Counted from the stretch's first letter, positions 1 to 10,177 are shown. The stretch is DNA of 64,000 bases from Brevundimonas sp. UBA7664 (GCF_002483305.1 NZ_DLHQ01000056.1:65376-129375), one strand, 5' to 3'. A program made the numbers and translations. The notes: generated by a model not told the origin, from the letters alone.

Positions 1-1902
<1,902 letters not shown>

Positions 1903-1926
1903 CGACGGGATTGAACGCAATGAACG

Positions 1927-1957
1927 AGGCCCCGGTGGAGACGCCGGGGCCTTTTTC
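1927..1957 (+). terminator. Rho-independent terminator after clpA
   Basis: A 9-bp perfect stem (AGGCCCCGG at 1927-1935 with CCGGGGCCT at 1944-1952) with an 8-nt loop is followed by a T-run. It lies 25 bases after the clpA stop and separates clpA from the next rightward gene. Confidence 0.85.
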
Positions 1958-2004
1958 TTGACGGCGGGGGCAGGCAAGGTCGCGCCGAGGCGGAGGAACG
2001 GACT

Positions 2005-2586
2005 ATGAAGCGCGACGCGGTGCTGACCGAACGGCAGCAGAAATGGTTCGCTACGGTCGAGGCCAATTTCGAGAAGGCCACCGGACGACCGGTCGCGGTC
2101 TGGGTCGAAATCCTCAAGGGCTGTCCCGAGACCCGGCCGAAAGCCCAGGCGGCCTGGCTGAAGGCGACCCACGGCATCGGCGCCAATCACGCGGCCCATA
2201 TCCTGAACGCGGCGCGGCCGGAAGAGGCCATGGGCTGGGACGACGCCGAGGCGTTGCGCGCCGCCCTGTGGGCCGAGCCGCGGTCGCTGGCCATTCTGGA
2301 GGCGATCGAGCGCGCGGCGGCGGGCGTTGACGGCGTCATCTCGGGTCAGCGCAAGGGCTACACCGCGTTCAGCCGCGCCGTGCAGTTCGCCGCGACCCGA
2401 CCGCTGAAGGGCGGCAAGGCGCTGCTGGGACTGAAGCTGGAGCCTTCGGCGTCACCGCGCCTGTCGGAAGCGGTCCGCCGGGAGAGCTGGTCCGAGCGGC
2501 TCACCGCCGTGGTCGAACTGGACGGACCCGGCGCGGTGAACGATGAGATCGCTCGCCTGTTTGCGGCGGCGGCGAAGAACGGCTGA
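2005..2586 (+). CDS. DUF4287/DUF5655 domain-containing protein
   Basis: A 193-aa cytoplasmic protein of unknown function. The N-terminal part (about residues 5-70) has the DUF4287 pattern: RQQKWFATV, then TGRPVAVWVEI, CPETR and WLKATHGIGANHA. The C-terminal part (about 85-190) resembles DUF5655, the small domain often found with DUF4287 and predicted to bind nucleic acid or act in transport. Start ATG at 2005 has GGAGG-type sequence (cggaggaacgg) just upstream. It is a single gene, tail-to-tail with the sensor kinase that ends at 2591. The family call is from motif memory; the biochemical role is unknown. Confidence 0.75.
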   Translation: MKRDAVLTERQQKWFATVEANFEKATGRPVAVWVEILKGCPETRPKAQAAWLKATHGIGANHAAHILNAARPEEAMGWDDAEALRAALWAEPRSLAILEAIERAAAGVDGVISGQRKGYTAFSRAVQFAATRPLKGGKALLGLKLEPSASPRLSEAVRRESWSERLTAVVELDGPGAVNDEIARLFAAAAKNG

Positions 2587-2590
2587 GGGC

Positions 2591-4240
2591 TCAGGCGGCC
2601 TGGCGGACGGTCAGATCGTCCAGCTCGAACCGCTCGGCGGGCACCTCGATCAGGAAGGTCGAGCCCAGACCGGGGGTGCTCATCGCGCGGACCGACCCGC
2701 CCATGGCCTCGATGAGGCCCCGGGCGAGGGTGAGGCCGACACCGGCGCCCTCCTGGGCCCGGGTCGCGGAATCGTCGGCCTGTACGAATTTTCCGAACAG
2801 GTCAGGCAGGCGGGCCGGGTCGATGCCGACGCCGGTATCGACGACGCGGACCTCCAGTCCGGGGCCTGTCAGCCGCGCCTCCAGCCGCACGGACCCGCGA
2901 GCCGTGTGCCGGATGGCATTGTCGAGCAGATGGCCCAGCGCGTGCCGTATGTGTTCGCCGTCGAGCCGCCAGACGCCCACGACGTCCTTGGAGACGGAGA
3001 CGTCGAGGGTCAGTCCGGCCCGCTCGGCGGCGCTCCGGTATTCGGTCGCGAGGGCCGCGAGCAGGGCCGCGACATCGACCGCGGTCGGCTGTACGACGAG
3101 TTCACCCTTCTCAATCCGGGCCACGGTGAGGATGCGTTCGATCAGGCCGAGAAGGCTCTCGCCCGATTCCTGCAGCACGCCGAGCTGGCTGCGCTGCCGG
3201 GCATCGAGTTGCCCCATGGCCAGGACCTGGGCCATTCCGAGGACCCCGTTCAGGGGTGTCCGCAGCTCATGGCTCATGATGGCCAGGAAGCGGGTCTTGG
3301 CGACATTGGCGGCCTCTGCGCGGTCGCGCGCCTCGGTCAGGTCCAGCTCGTTCTCCTCAAGGCGCCGGACGATGTGGGTGACCCTGAGAACAAGGGCGAC
3401 GGCGGCCGCAGCCAGCAGCAGGATGAGCAGGGCGACCATGGGCGCTGCGTCGCGGAGCACGGACAGACCCGGTCGCGCCGGAGCCCATTCCACCTGGCCG
3501 AGGACGACATCGTCCGGCCCGGTGAGCGAGAGATGGCCCGGGTTGCCGCGGCGAGCGTCCGCCTCGACCAGCGTCGGATCACGGAACGCCAGGTCCTTTT
3601 CAAGAGATGTCAGGAAGCCGGACAGCGGCTTGGCCGAGACGACGACGGGGTCGTTGTCGAGCCGTGCGGTCGTCCGGTCCTCGGGTACGATCGTCCCGAG
3701 GCCGACCAGGTAGATGTCATTCCCGGCCCGCACCACCGCGGTTCTGTTGACCACTGCGTCGAAGCCGACGCGGAGGCGGTCCTGCTTGGCGGCGGCTTCG
3801 CGCCGGACCTCGGCCACCAGCGGCGCCACGGCCTCCACGAAGGCCCGTTCGCTGTCAGCGGAAACCGGTTCGCTGTCCCGTGACGCCAGGATCATCCGGC
3901 CGTTGCGGTCGTACACCAGGGTCACGGCGTGCCCCATGAAGTCCGCGTAGTAGTCGCCGAAATTCGACTGGATCCAGGCGAGGTCGGGCTCAGCCGCCAG
4001 CATGAAGACCGAGTCATTCCAGATCGCCGAGGAATTGATGTTCTCGACCAGGCCATTGAGCGTGCGATCCAGCCGGATCTGGGCGAGCTCACGCTCCTTG
4101 GCGGCCTGGACCCTATCGATGCCGGCGGCCGCATAGGCCATCAGCCCGCCGGCGCCCGTGACCAGCAACATGAGGGCGACCAGCGTGATCGCGATGATCC
4201 GCTTGAGGCCCCTGCGTTCGGTGCTGATCCGCCCTGACAT
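2591..4240 (-). CDS. CHASE4-domain sensor histidine kinase
   Basis: A 549-aa membrane sensor kinase. Residues 16-36 form the first membrane helix. Residues 55-255 are periplasmic with a CHASE4-like pattern (SSAIWNDSVFM at 70-80, NFGDYYADFMGH, LVYDRNGRMI). A second helix spans about 266-287. A coiled segment (295-315) leads to the HisKA domain with phospho-acceptor His324 in MSHELRTPLNGV, then a HATPase_c domain with an N box (NAIRHT), G1 (DTGVGI) and G2 (GAGVGLTLARG). There is no receiver domain and no adjacent response regulator, so its partner is elsewhere. It is divergent from the TorF-like gene across 132 bp, which could share control. The ligand is unknown. Confidence 0.88.
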   Translation of the reverse strand: MSGRISTERRGLKRIIAITLVALMLLVTGAGGLMAYAAAGIDRVQAAKERELAQIRLDRTLNGLVENINSSAIWNDSVFMLAAEPDLAWIQSNFGDYYADFMGHAVTLVYDRNGRMILASRDSEPVSADSERAFVEAVAPLVAEVRREAAAKQDRLRVGFDAVVNRTAVVRAGNDIYLVGLGTIVPEDRTTARLDNDPVVVSAKPLSGFLTSLEKDLAFRDPTLVEADARRGNPGHLSLTGPDDVVLGQVEWAPARPGLSVLRDAAPMVALLILLLAAAAVALVLRVTHIVRRLEENELDLTEARDRAEAANVAKTRFLAIMSHELRTPLNGVLGMAQVLAMGQLDARQRSQLGVLQESGESLLGLIERILTVARIEKGELVVQPTAVDVAALLAALATEYRSAAERAGLTLDVSVSKDVVGVWRLDGEHIRHALGHLLDNAIRHTARGSVRLEARLTGPGLEVRVVDTGVGIDPARLPDLFGKFVQADDSATRAQEGAGVGLTLARGLIEAMGGSVRAMSTPGLGSTFLIEVPAERFELDDLTVRQAA

Positions 4241-4372
4241 GATCCATCCACTCGCACGGCGGGCGATAAGACAGGGTGAGGGAACGCAGTTATCGATTGT
4301 TTACGTTGTCAGTGCACGGAATAGCCTGAGGCCGTCGCCGATAACCGGCCCGGATTGAGCGGGACGTGAGCC

Positions 4373-5062
4373 GTGACCTGTCCAGCCGCCGCTGCCGCGC
4401 TCCTGCTGCTCGCCGCATCCGCCGGGCCCGCCCTGGCGCAGGATGCGCGGCCCTGGACGGTCGGGGGACGCATCGGGGCGGTCTCCGACTATCGCGACCG
4501 CGGCTACACTCTCTCGGCGGAAGACCCCGTCGTGCAGGGCGAGGTCACCGTCTCCCATGCGTCCGGCCTCTACGGCGGTGTCTGGGGCTCCGGCATCGAT
4601 GAGTACGGAGTCGGCGCGGACGGGGATGGCGCCCGGATCGAAGTGACCCTGTACGCGGGTTGGGCCGGCGCCATTTCCGGCTTCGATGTCGACCTCGGCG
4701 TCTGGCAGAATATCTATCCGGACGGCGAGGACGTGAACTACGTCGAGTTTCCGCTCGAGGTGGGCCGGACCTTCGGCGACATGACCCTGACCACAGGCGT
4801 CGTCTGGGCTCCCTCGCAGACCGGCACGGGCAACGAGGCCAACACCTGGATCTGGACGCGCGCGGAATATGCGCCCGAGGCCTGGCCCGTCAGCCTGCAC
4901 GCCGCCCTCGGCCATGAGGACGGCGGCTTCGCGCCCGACGGCAAGACCGACTGGCGCCTCGGCGTCGCGGCCCCGGTCGGACCGGTGACGCTCGGCCTCG
5001 ACTTCGTGGACAGCGACACCGAGGACAGCGCGGTCGTGGCCTCGGTGTTCTGGGGCTTCTGA
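4373..5062 (+). CDS. TorF-family putative porin / outer-membrane beta-barrel protein
   Basis: A 229-aa exported protein with signal peptide (residues 1-22, ending PALAQ) and a repeated amphipathic strand pattern ending in VFWGF, an aromatic C-terminus typical of BAM-assembled barrels. The opening GGRIGAVSDYRDRGYTLS and the W/Y-rich strands match the TorF/Gcw_chp putative porin family (TIGR02001), whose substrate is generally unknown. The start is GTG at 4373; no ATG in frame fits the signal peptide. It is divergent from the CHASE4 kinase at 4240. An envelope-sensing link between the two is possible but only inferred from position. Confidence 0.72.
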   Translation: MTCPAAAAALLLLAASAGPALAQDARPWTVGGRIGAVSDYRDRGYTLSAEDPVVQGEVTVSHASGLYGGVWGSGIDEYGVGADGDGARIEVTLYAGWAGAISGFDVDLGVWQNIYPDGEDVNYVEFPLEVGRTFGDMTLTTGVVWAPSQTGTGNEANTWIWTRAEYAPEAWPVSLHAALGHEDGGFAPDGKTDWRLGVAAPVGPVTLGLDFVDSDTEDSAVVASVFWGF

Positions 5063-5063
5063 C

Positions 5064-5369
5064 CTAGCGGCGGCGGCCGAGGCTGCTCAGCAGCACGGCC
5101 AGACCGGCGACGATGCCGGTGGTCAGCAGGGGCTTGCGGCGGGCGAAGTCGAGGCCCTGACGCGCGCGGTCCTGATATTCCAGCGGCGCCTTCTCGACCA
5201 GGCCGTCCAGCCCGTCGATGACGCGGCCATAGGCGTCCAGCGCCTTGCCCTTCACTTCATTGATCTTGCCGTCGAGCTGCAGCTTGGAGTCGCCGGTCAG
5301 GCGGCCGAGGCCGGACTGCACCTTGCCCTCGAGCTCGGTGGCGGCGCCTTCGATGCGTTGGTCGGTCAT
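5064..5369 (-). CDS. CsbD family stress protein
   Basis: A 101-aa protein. Residues 1-55 are the CsbD fold pattern: RIEGAATELEGKVQSGLGRL, TGDSKLQLDGK, NEVKGKALDAYG. A C-terminal hydrophobic stretch (about 82-97, LLTTGIVAGLAVLLSSLG) probably anchors it to the membrane, which the classic soluble CsbD proteins lack. CsbD proteins are general-stress proteins of unknown biochemical role. Two candidate promoters drive it: a GGAAC-N16-CGCT element at 5410-5434 and a perfect TATAAT at 5472-5477 inside the palindrome region shared with the divergent DUF2239 gene. Confidence 0.85.
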   Translation of the reverse strand: MTDQRIEGAATELEGKVQSGLGRLTGDSKLQLDGKINEVKGKALDAYGRVIDGLDGLVEKAPLEYQDRARQGLDFARRKPLLTTGIVAGLAVLLSSLGRRR

Positions 5370-5409
5370 GGGGGAATCCTTTGATCGGGGAGGAGGAGAC
5401 TGCCGATGG

Positions 5410-5434
5410 AGCGCATGTCGGGGGCGGGAGTTCC
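5410..5434 (-). promoter_or_regulatory. Candidate EcfG-type general-stress promoter of csbD
   Basis: On the minus strand GGAAC (5434-5430) is followed after 16 nt by CGCT (5413-5410). The alphaproteobacterial EcfG/SigT consensus is GGAAC-N16/17-CGTT, so nine core bases become eight matches. Predicted transcription would begin about 35-40 nt before the csbD ATG. Confidence 0.45.
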
Positions 5435-5471
5435 TGCGGCAAGAGGTCCGGGGCGGATGTTTTCCGTGGCG

Positions 5472-5517
5472 ATTATACCCGGGTAATATTGACGCGTGGG
5501 TTTTACCCGGGTAAAAC
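5472..5517. promoter_or_regulatory. Bidirectional promoter region with two CCCGGG-centred palindromes
   Basis: An 18-bp perfect palindrome, GTTTTACCCGGGTAAAAC, occupies 5500-5517. A second copy with the 10-bp core TACCCGGGTA lies at 5476-5485; the centres are 28 bp apart. Rightward, TTGACG (5489-5494) with a 17-nt spacer and TAAAAC (5512-5517) makes a plausible promoter whose spacer and -10 are covered by the perfect palindrome. Leftward, a perfect TATAAT (complement of 5472-5477) overlaps the other copy. This layout is that of operators repressing both csbD and the DUF2239 gene. Confidence 0.6.
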
Positions 5518-5662
5518 GGGAAACTATCGTGCGGAGCGTGCGCTTCGTGCGCTCCGTCCTTTCCGCCGCCTCCCGTCTTCTCCGCCGCCGGCCGCGCCGA
5601 TGCGGATCATGGACGGGCGCTACGTCAAAAGCGGTCACAGGGCCGCCATCCGGGAGCCCGCC

Positions 5663-6244
5663 ATGTCCATGTCCTCCGACCTGCCCGTGGTCGCCTTCGT
5701 CGGCGCCGAGCGGATCGCCCGCGCCCCCCTCCACAAGGCCCTGCCGGTCGTCCATGCCGCCGCCGCGGCGGGGGAGGGGCCGCTGGTGTTCAACCTGGCG
5801 ACCGGTCGGGTGGTCGACCTCGATCTGCGTGGAGATCTGGGGGAGGCGCGGGCGCGGCTGGGACCGGCGTTGGTCCCGAAGGCGGAGGCGCGTGGACCGG
5901 GGCGTCCGAAGCTGGGCGTCACCGCGCGCGAGGTGACCCTGCTGCCGCGCCACTGGGACTGGCTGTCGGCCCAGCCGGGCGGGGCGTCGGTGGCCTTGCG
6001 CAAACTGGTCGAGGGCGCGCTGCGCGAGGCCGAGGGACCGGACCGGGCGCGCCGGGCGAAGGAGGCGACCTACCGGTTCATGACCGCGATCGCGGGGGAT
6101 CTGCCCGGCTATGAGGAGGCGACGCGGATGCTGTTTGCGGGCGACTGGACGGCGTTCGACGCGGCGGTGGAGGCGTGGCCGGAAGGGGTGCGGGAGACGA
6201 CGCGGGAGATGGCGGCGGGGGCATGGCGGAACGGGGCAGGGTGA
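5663..6244 (+). CDS. DUF2239 family protein, possible ribbon-helix-helix regulator
   Basis: A 193-aa protein of unknown function, recognised as DUF2239 from VVAFVGAERIARAPL at the start, LVFNLATGRVVDLDLRG, and the C-terminal YRFMTAIAGDLPGYEEA segment. The middle (about residues 75-120), GRPKLGVTAREVTLLP then HWDWLSAQPGGAS and VALRKLVEGAL, has the strand-helix-turn-helix spacing of CopG/Arc-type DNA-binding domains; this is inference. ATG at 5663 is preceded by gggagcccgcc; an in-frame ATG at 5600 would add 21 residues. The gene lies 146 bp downstream of the palindromic promoter region, which fits autoregulation. Confidence 0.75.
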   Translation: MSMSSDLPVVAFVGAERIARAPLHKALPVVHAAAAAGEGPLVFNLATGRVVDLDLRGDLGEARARLGPALVPKAEARGPGRPKLGVTAREVTLLPRHWDWLSAQPGGASVALRKLVEGALREAEGPDRARRAKEATYRFMTAIAGDLPGYEEATRMLFAGDWTAFDAAVEAWPEGVRETTREMAAGAWRNGAG

Positions 6245-6248
6245 GCGT

Positions 6249-6275
6249 GTCCTTCTCCCTCAAAGGGAGAAGGAC
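6249..6275. repeat. Intergenic perfect hairpin (dispersed palindrome)
   Basis: GTCCTTCTCCCT at 6249-6260 pairs with AGGGAGAAGGAC at 6264-6275 around a 3-nt loop. A related but imperfect unit is at 27799-27820. No T-run follows, so it resembles a dispersed palindromic element rather than a terminator. The rest of the gap 6276-6375 shows nothing I can call. Confidence 0.6.
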
Positions 6276-6375
6276 GCTGAGGGCTCGACGATGCGATGCA
6301 GGGCCTTGGGCTTCTTCCGCGGGTGAACGTGGATGCGAGGATGTCGAGATGATCACGCCGAGGGCGGCATAGTCG

Positions 6376-7065
6376 TTATCGACGGGCTGCGGCCCTCACG
6401 GCGTCGAGCCACTGATCGTCTTCAGAGACAGGCTCAAAAACAGGCAAGTTGTGGAACGTCCAATTCTGTAGGCGATCATGGTCGCGAACGATAACGGGCT
6501 CCCTAAGAATGTTCCCAATCCCGTCCCGGAAAACAAGATAGAGCGTGTTCGGTTGGACCCTGATCACGTTAGAACATGAGCCTTCATCTATCCCCTGAAG
6601 CAATGTGCTCTTAGGGCTGTAGTTGAAGGCCAAGGGGTCCCGGAAACGGTTCTGCTCTAGCCCGCTGTAAGGTGTGCGGCTTTCGTCGTAGTGGGCGGAC
6701 CAGGTGAACCGATCGCCATGCTCGCCCTTAAGGTGCTCGACGACAGAGAAAGTCACCCACCGCATGGTATCGACCATCAGCGGGTTGAATTGAATGCGGT
6801 CAGCGCGAGCACGGAGAGCATCAAATTCCGGGGCAGCAAGCTCCGCTTCCCAAAGACTTCTCCAATGTTCATCAAGGCTGAGTGGGGCGGTCGATTCAAC
6901 GGACACGACCTCGACGAACGCAGCTTCGGCAACCATCCTGTTTGCAAGCTCGGATGTTTTCACCTGGAGCCCGTCGAGAGGTGGCTCGCCATAGTCACAA
7001 GCTGACGCGAAGTTTGGCATCGCAACACTCAGGGCGAAGAGCCAGAGAGCATTCGCGATCCGCAT
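6376..7065 (-). CDS. Hypothetical exported protein
   Basis: A 229-aa protein I do not recognise. It has a signal peptide (residues 1-22, MRIANALWLFALSVAMPNFASA) with Cys23 right after the predicted cleavage site; ASAC is a poor lipobox, so secretion rather than lipidation is more likely. The mature part is soluble with scattered Trp residues. ATG at 7065 overlaps the cobS stop by one base (TGATG), so it is translated with cobS. The open frame continues upstream to 7350 only through the antisense of cobS and is not coding there. By eye the DNA is less GC-rich than its neighbours, which suggests later acquisition. Confidence 0.7.
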   Translation of the reverse strand: MRIANALWLFALSVAMPNFASACDYGEPPLDGLQVKTSELANRMVAEAAFVEVVSVESTAPLSLDEHWRSLWEAELAAPEFDALRARADRIQFNPLMVDTMRWVTFSVVEHLKGEHGDRFTWSAHYDESRTPYSGLEQNRFRDPLAFNYSPKSTLLQGIDEGSCSNVIRVQPNTLYLVFRDGIGNILREPVIVRDHDRLQNWTFHNLPVFEPVSEDDQWLDAVRAAARR

Positions 7066-8069
7066 CAACCCACCTTCACCCGCGTCGCCGCCTCCGGCAG
7101 GTCCTCCCCGAACGCCCGCTGGTAGAACTCCGCGATCGTCGGCCGTTCGAGCTCGTCGCATTTGTTCAGGAAGGTCAGGCGGAAGGCCAGCCCCACGTCG
7201 CCCGCGAAGATGATGGCGTTCTGGGCCCAGGTGATCACCGTACGCGGGCTCATGACCGTCGAGATGTCGCCGTTCATGAAGGCGTTCCTCGTCATGTCGG
7301 CGACGCGGACCATGGCGGCGATGCGGCGGCGGCCGTCGGCGTCCTGCCATTCCGGGACCTTGGCCGCCACGATGTCCGCCTCGACGTCGTGGTCGAGGTA
7401 GTTGAGCGTGGTGACGATGTTCCAGCGGTCCATCTGACCCTGATTGATCTGCTGGGTGCCGTGGTACAGGCCCGAGGTGTCGCCCAGGCCGATGGTGTTG
7501 GTGGTCGCGAACAGGCGGAAGAATTTGTTCGGGCGGATGACGCGGTTCTGGTCCAGCAGGGTCAGACGGCCCTGCGCCTCCAGCACGCGCTGGATCACGA
7601 ACATCACATCGGGGCGGCCGGCGTCATATTCGTCGAAGCACAGGGCGATCGGCCGCTGGAGGGCCCAGGGCAGCATGCCCTCGCGGAATTCGGTGATCTG
7701 CTTGCCGTCCTTGAGGACGATGGCGTCCTTGCCGACCAGATCGATGCGGCTGACGTGGCTGTCGAGGTTCACCCGCACCATCGGCCAGTTGAGGCGGGCG
7801 GCGATCTGTTCGATATGGGTCGACTTGCCGGTGCCGTGATAGCCCTGGACCATGACGCGGCGGTCGAAGCTGAAGCCGGCGCAGATGGCCAGCGTCGTCT
7901 GCGGGTCGAAGCGATAGGCCTCGTCGATCTCGGGCACATGGCTGTCGCGCTCGGTGAAGACCGGCACGGTCATGTCCGAGTCGACGCCGAAGATCTCGCG
8001 CACGGTGGCGCGGCGGTGTGGTTCAAGCGTCAGCAGGGGATCGGGGGAGGCGTCGAGCGGGGAGGTCAT
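7065..8069 (-). CDS. cobS: Aerobic cobaltochelatase subunit CobS
   Basis: AAA+ ATPase subunit of the CobNST complex that inserts cobalt into hydrogenobyrinic acid a,c-diamide in aerobic cobalamin synthesis. At 334 aa it has the normal family length. The N-terminus (residues 20-45) carries the CobS motif REIFGVDSDMTVPVF. Walker A is GYHGTGKST near residue 77, Walker B CFDEYDAGRPD near 145, and sensor-1 LFATTNTIGLGD follows. The usual partner cobT is not next to it; an unrelated exported protein follows with a one-base overlap. A J-domain protein and bolA, which commonly accompany cobS in alphaproteobacteria, lie 1.4 kb upstream. Confidence 0.95.
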   Translation of the reverse strand: MTSPLDASPDPLLTLEPHRRATVREIFGVDSDMTVPVFTERDSHVPEIDEAYRFDPQTTLAICAGFSFDRRVMVQGYHGTGKSTHIEQIAARLNWPMVRVNLDSHVSRIDLVGKDAIVLKDGKQITEFREGMLPWALQRPIALCFDEYDAGRPDVMFVIQRVLEAQGRLTLLDQNRVIRPNKFFRLFATTNTIGLGDTSGLYHGTQQINQGQMDRWNIVTTLNYLDHDVEADIVAAKVPEWQDADGRRRIAAMVRVADMTRNAFMNGDISTVMSPRTVITWAQNAIIFAGDVGLAFRLTFLNKCDELERPTIAEFYQRAFGEDLPEAATRVKVG

Positions 8070-8080
8070 GACGGGAGCGA

Positions 8081-9190
8081 TTACCGCACCGTCACCGGGT
8101 GGTCGAGGCCCATGCCGACACGGATGATGCGGTTCATCACAAAGGGCAGGCGGCTGAGCGCCGGTATCGCCATTCGGCGGATCAGGTCCGCCCCTCCCGA
8201 CGTGTCCCGAACCGCCGCGGTCAGGACCCTCACGCGGCGCACGACGGCGGCATCGACGGGCTGCCGGATGCGGCCGTAGTCGTCCAGCCGACCGGCCTGT
8301 CCGGACAGGAAATCGGCGGCGCAGGCGGCTAAGACGAAGGCGTCCTCAATGCCCAGATTCATGCCCCGCGCCCCGATCGGTGAATGGATGTGGGCCGCGT
8401 CCCCGCCCAGACAGACGCGTCCGACACTCATCGTCTCGACCATCCGGTGCGAGATGTGAAAGTCCGACGACCAGTGCACCGTGCCCGCCGTCCAGCCCGC
8501 GGGAAGGGACTCGAGCAGGGGCGGGCCAAATCCGATCAGGCGGAAGGTCTTTCCAGAGAAGGGCAGGCAGACGAATGGCCCGGTCGGGCGCAGGTCGATC
8601 CAGCCTTCGTCGGCGTCGGGGCCCGTCAGGTCGACATCGAGGATTTGCCAGGGCTCGTCCCAGCCGTCGCCGGGAAAGCCCAGTCCCAGGGCCTTGCGGG
8701 CGACGGAATGGGCGCCGTCGGCGGCGAACAGGACCGGGACCGTGATGGTCGAGCCATCGGACAGGCCGGCGGTCACCGCATCGGCAGTCTGCGACAGACC
8801 GATCAGGCCGAGGCTGCGCTCGGGCGCCACGCCAAAGGCCGCAAGGGCGTCGGTCAGCAGCGCCTCAGTCCGGGCCTGCGGCAGGATGACCATGCGGTGA
8901 TCGACGTCGAGGGCGGCCCAGTCGATGGTCAGGGTCGCCAGCGGCCGGCCGAGCCGGTGCAGCCGCAGGGCGCGCATCCCCTGTGCTTCCGCCTCAATTG
9001 CGGCGGTCACGCCGGTCTCTTCCAGAAGTTTCAGCGTCCGCGGATTGACGCCGAGCGCCTTCGACGTTCGCGTCGGCTGCGGAGCGGCGTCGATGATGCG
9101 GACGGGCACGCCGCGCCGCGTCAGGAACAGCGCCGCGGCCAGGCCCGTGGGACCCGCGCCGACGATCAGGACCTGGGGCGCGCTCGCCAT
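8081..9190 (-). CDS. FAD-dependent aromatic hydroxylase-type monooxygenase
   Basis: A 369-aa flavoprotein of the PheA/TfdB-UbiH class that hydroxylates an aromatic or other organic substrate using NAD(P)H and oxygen. The N-terminal Rossmann motif is VLIVGAGPTGLAAALFL, the middle DG motif is FAADGAHSVARKALG, and the C-terminal FAD motif is CLGGDAAHIHSPIGARGMN. It lacks the extra C-terminal thioredoxin-like domain of phenol hydroxylases. It sits 11 bp upstream of cobS in the same direction, but nothing in its sequence ties it to cobalamin. The substrate cannot be read from sequence. Confidence 0.85.
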   Translation of the reverse strand: MASAPQVLIVGAGPTGLAAALFLTRRGVPVRIIDAAPQPTRTSKALGVNPRTLKLLEETGVTAAIEAEAQGMRALRLHRLGRPLATLTIDWAALDVDHRMVILPQARTEALLTDALAAFGVAPERSLGLIGLSQTADAVTAGLSDGSTITVPVLFAADGAHSVARKALGLGFPGDGWDEPWQILDVDLTGPDADEGWIDLRPTGPFVCLPFSGKTFRLIGFGPPLLESLPAGWTAGTVHWSSDFHISHRMVETMSVGRVCLGGDAAHIHSPIGARGMNLGIEDAFVLAACAADFLSGQAGRLDDYGRIRQPVDAAVVRRVRVLTAAVRDTSGGADLIRRMAIPALSRLPFVMNRIIRVGMGLDHPVTVR

Positions 9191-9233
9191 GGCCTGAACC
9201 TAGGCCTGCGCCGGGGTAGCCTCAACCGGGAAG

Positions 9234-9416
9234 TCAGGCTACGGCGCGGGCCAGACGGCGCCGGGCACGGTCCCGCCGGAGGGCTTCGATCCAGACGCTG
9301 ACGCCGGACGCCACGCCGTCCATGTCGAAGGCCTGCATGTCGCCGTCCCGTTCGCGGGCGAACCAGTTGGACAGGCGGAGCTTGCGGTTGTTGCGTCGCT
9401 GGATATTGCCGAACAT
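9234..9416 (-). CDS. Small hypothetical protein (60 aa)
   Basis: A 60-residue basic protein (many Arg, two NRR/RRN clusters) with no family I recognise. ATG at 9416 has GGAGG about 10 nt upstream, which is the main support. An overlapping 75-aa frame (9239-9466) has no comparable ribosome-binding site. If this gene is not real, the 9191-9505 gap (315 bp) contains nothing else I can identify. Confidence 0.4.
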   Translation of the reverse strand: MFGNIQRRNNRKLRLSNWFARERDGDMQAFDMDGVASGVSVWIEALRRDRARRRLARAVA

Positions 9417-9505
9417 GCGTCCAGCGCCTCCAATCGCTGCTGTACCGTAACCGGTTCGCGGAACATTGGTTGCGCTCGTGCGGAAAACCGGGCCCGCGAG
9501 TGGGC

Positions 9506-10177
9506 TCAGGCCAGCCCCGCCTTCTTCAGCGTCTTGTAGGCCTTGATGACGTTCTGCAGCTTGGCTTCGGCGCCGCGATCCCCCTTGTTCAGATCGGGGT
9601 GGAAGCGCTTCAGCATCTCATGATAGCGCGCCTTGATGTCCGCCTTGCTGGTCCGCGCGTTCAGATCGAGGTCGGCCAGGGCGGCCCGTTCCAGCTTGCC
9701 CAGCCGCAGACCGTCCTCGCCGTCCGGCCCCACCTGTTCCTTCATGCGGCGGCCGAACAGGCCGAAGCTGTCCTGCCAGCTGCCGGCGCCCTTGGTGTTC
9801 GCGGTGCCCATTTTCGAAGCGAAGGCGGCGGCCTCGCGGCTGAATTTTCCAGCTTTCATTTCCCAGGTCGGGCGACCGCCGGTCATGGCCTCGTTTTCCT
9901 TGGCCGCGCGGACCTCGCCGTCGCTCATGCCGGCGTAGAAATTCCAGCCCTTGTTGTACTCGCCCGCGTGGCCCTGGCAGAAATCGTAGAAGTCGTTCAG
10001 CCGCTCGCGCGACTTGGGCGCGCGGGCCGTCGCCGGCTTGCTGCAGTCGGGCCACTGGCAGCGCTTCTCGTCGGGCTTGAGGTGCAGGACGTCGGCCTCC
10101 GCCGCCTCCTCCTCGGGGCGCGGCGGCTTGATCCGCATATCCTTGAAGCGGGGTTTGTATTCAAACTCGGATGACAT
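9506..10177 (-). CDS. J-domain (DnaJ-like) protein with C-terminal J domain
   Basis: A 223-aa Hsp70 co-chaperone-like protein. The J domain is at the C-terminus (about residues 168-223), with the HPD motif in KRFHPDLNKGDRGAEAK. The N-terminal 160 residues are specific to the alphaproteobacterial family that accompanies cobS and include two cysteines in CQWPDCSKPA and a third in FYDFCQGH, possibly a metal site. ATG at 10177 was chosen because MSSEFEYKPRF is the conserved family start; the open frame runs on to 10960 through non-coding antisense. It is divergent from bolA, with 45 bp between starts. Its client is unknown. Confidence 0.88.
   Translation of the reverse strand: MSSEFEYKPRFKDMRIKPPRPEEEAAEADVLHLKPDEKRCQWPDCSKPATARAPKSRERLNDFYDFCQGHAGEYNKGWNFYAGMSDGEVRAAKENEAMTGGRPTWEMKAGKFSREAAAFASKMGTANTKGAGSWQDSFGLFGRRMKEQVGPDGEDGLRLGKLERAALADLDLNARTSKADIKARYHEMLKRFHPDLNKGDRGAEAKLQNVIKAYKTLKKAGLA

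Noticed and set aside
6882..8279. 465-residue plus-strand frame across the exported protein gene, cobS and part of the monooxygenase gene
   Set aside because: Crosses three real minus-strand genes and has shadow-like composition.
9239..9466. 75-aa minus-strand frame overlapping the 60-aa gene
   Set aside because: No ribosome-binding site; the 60-aa frame has GGAGG.
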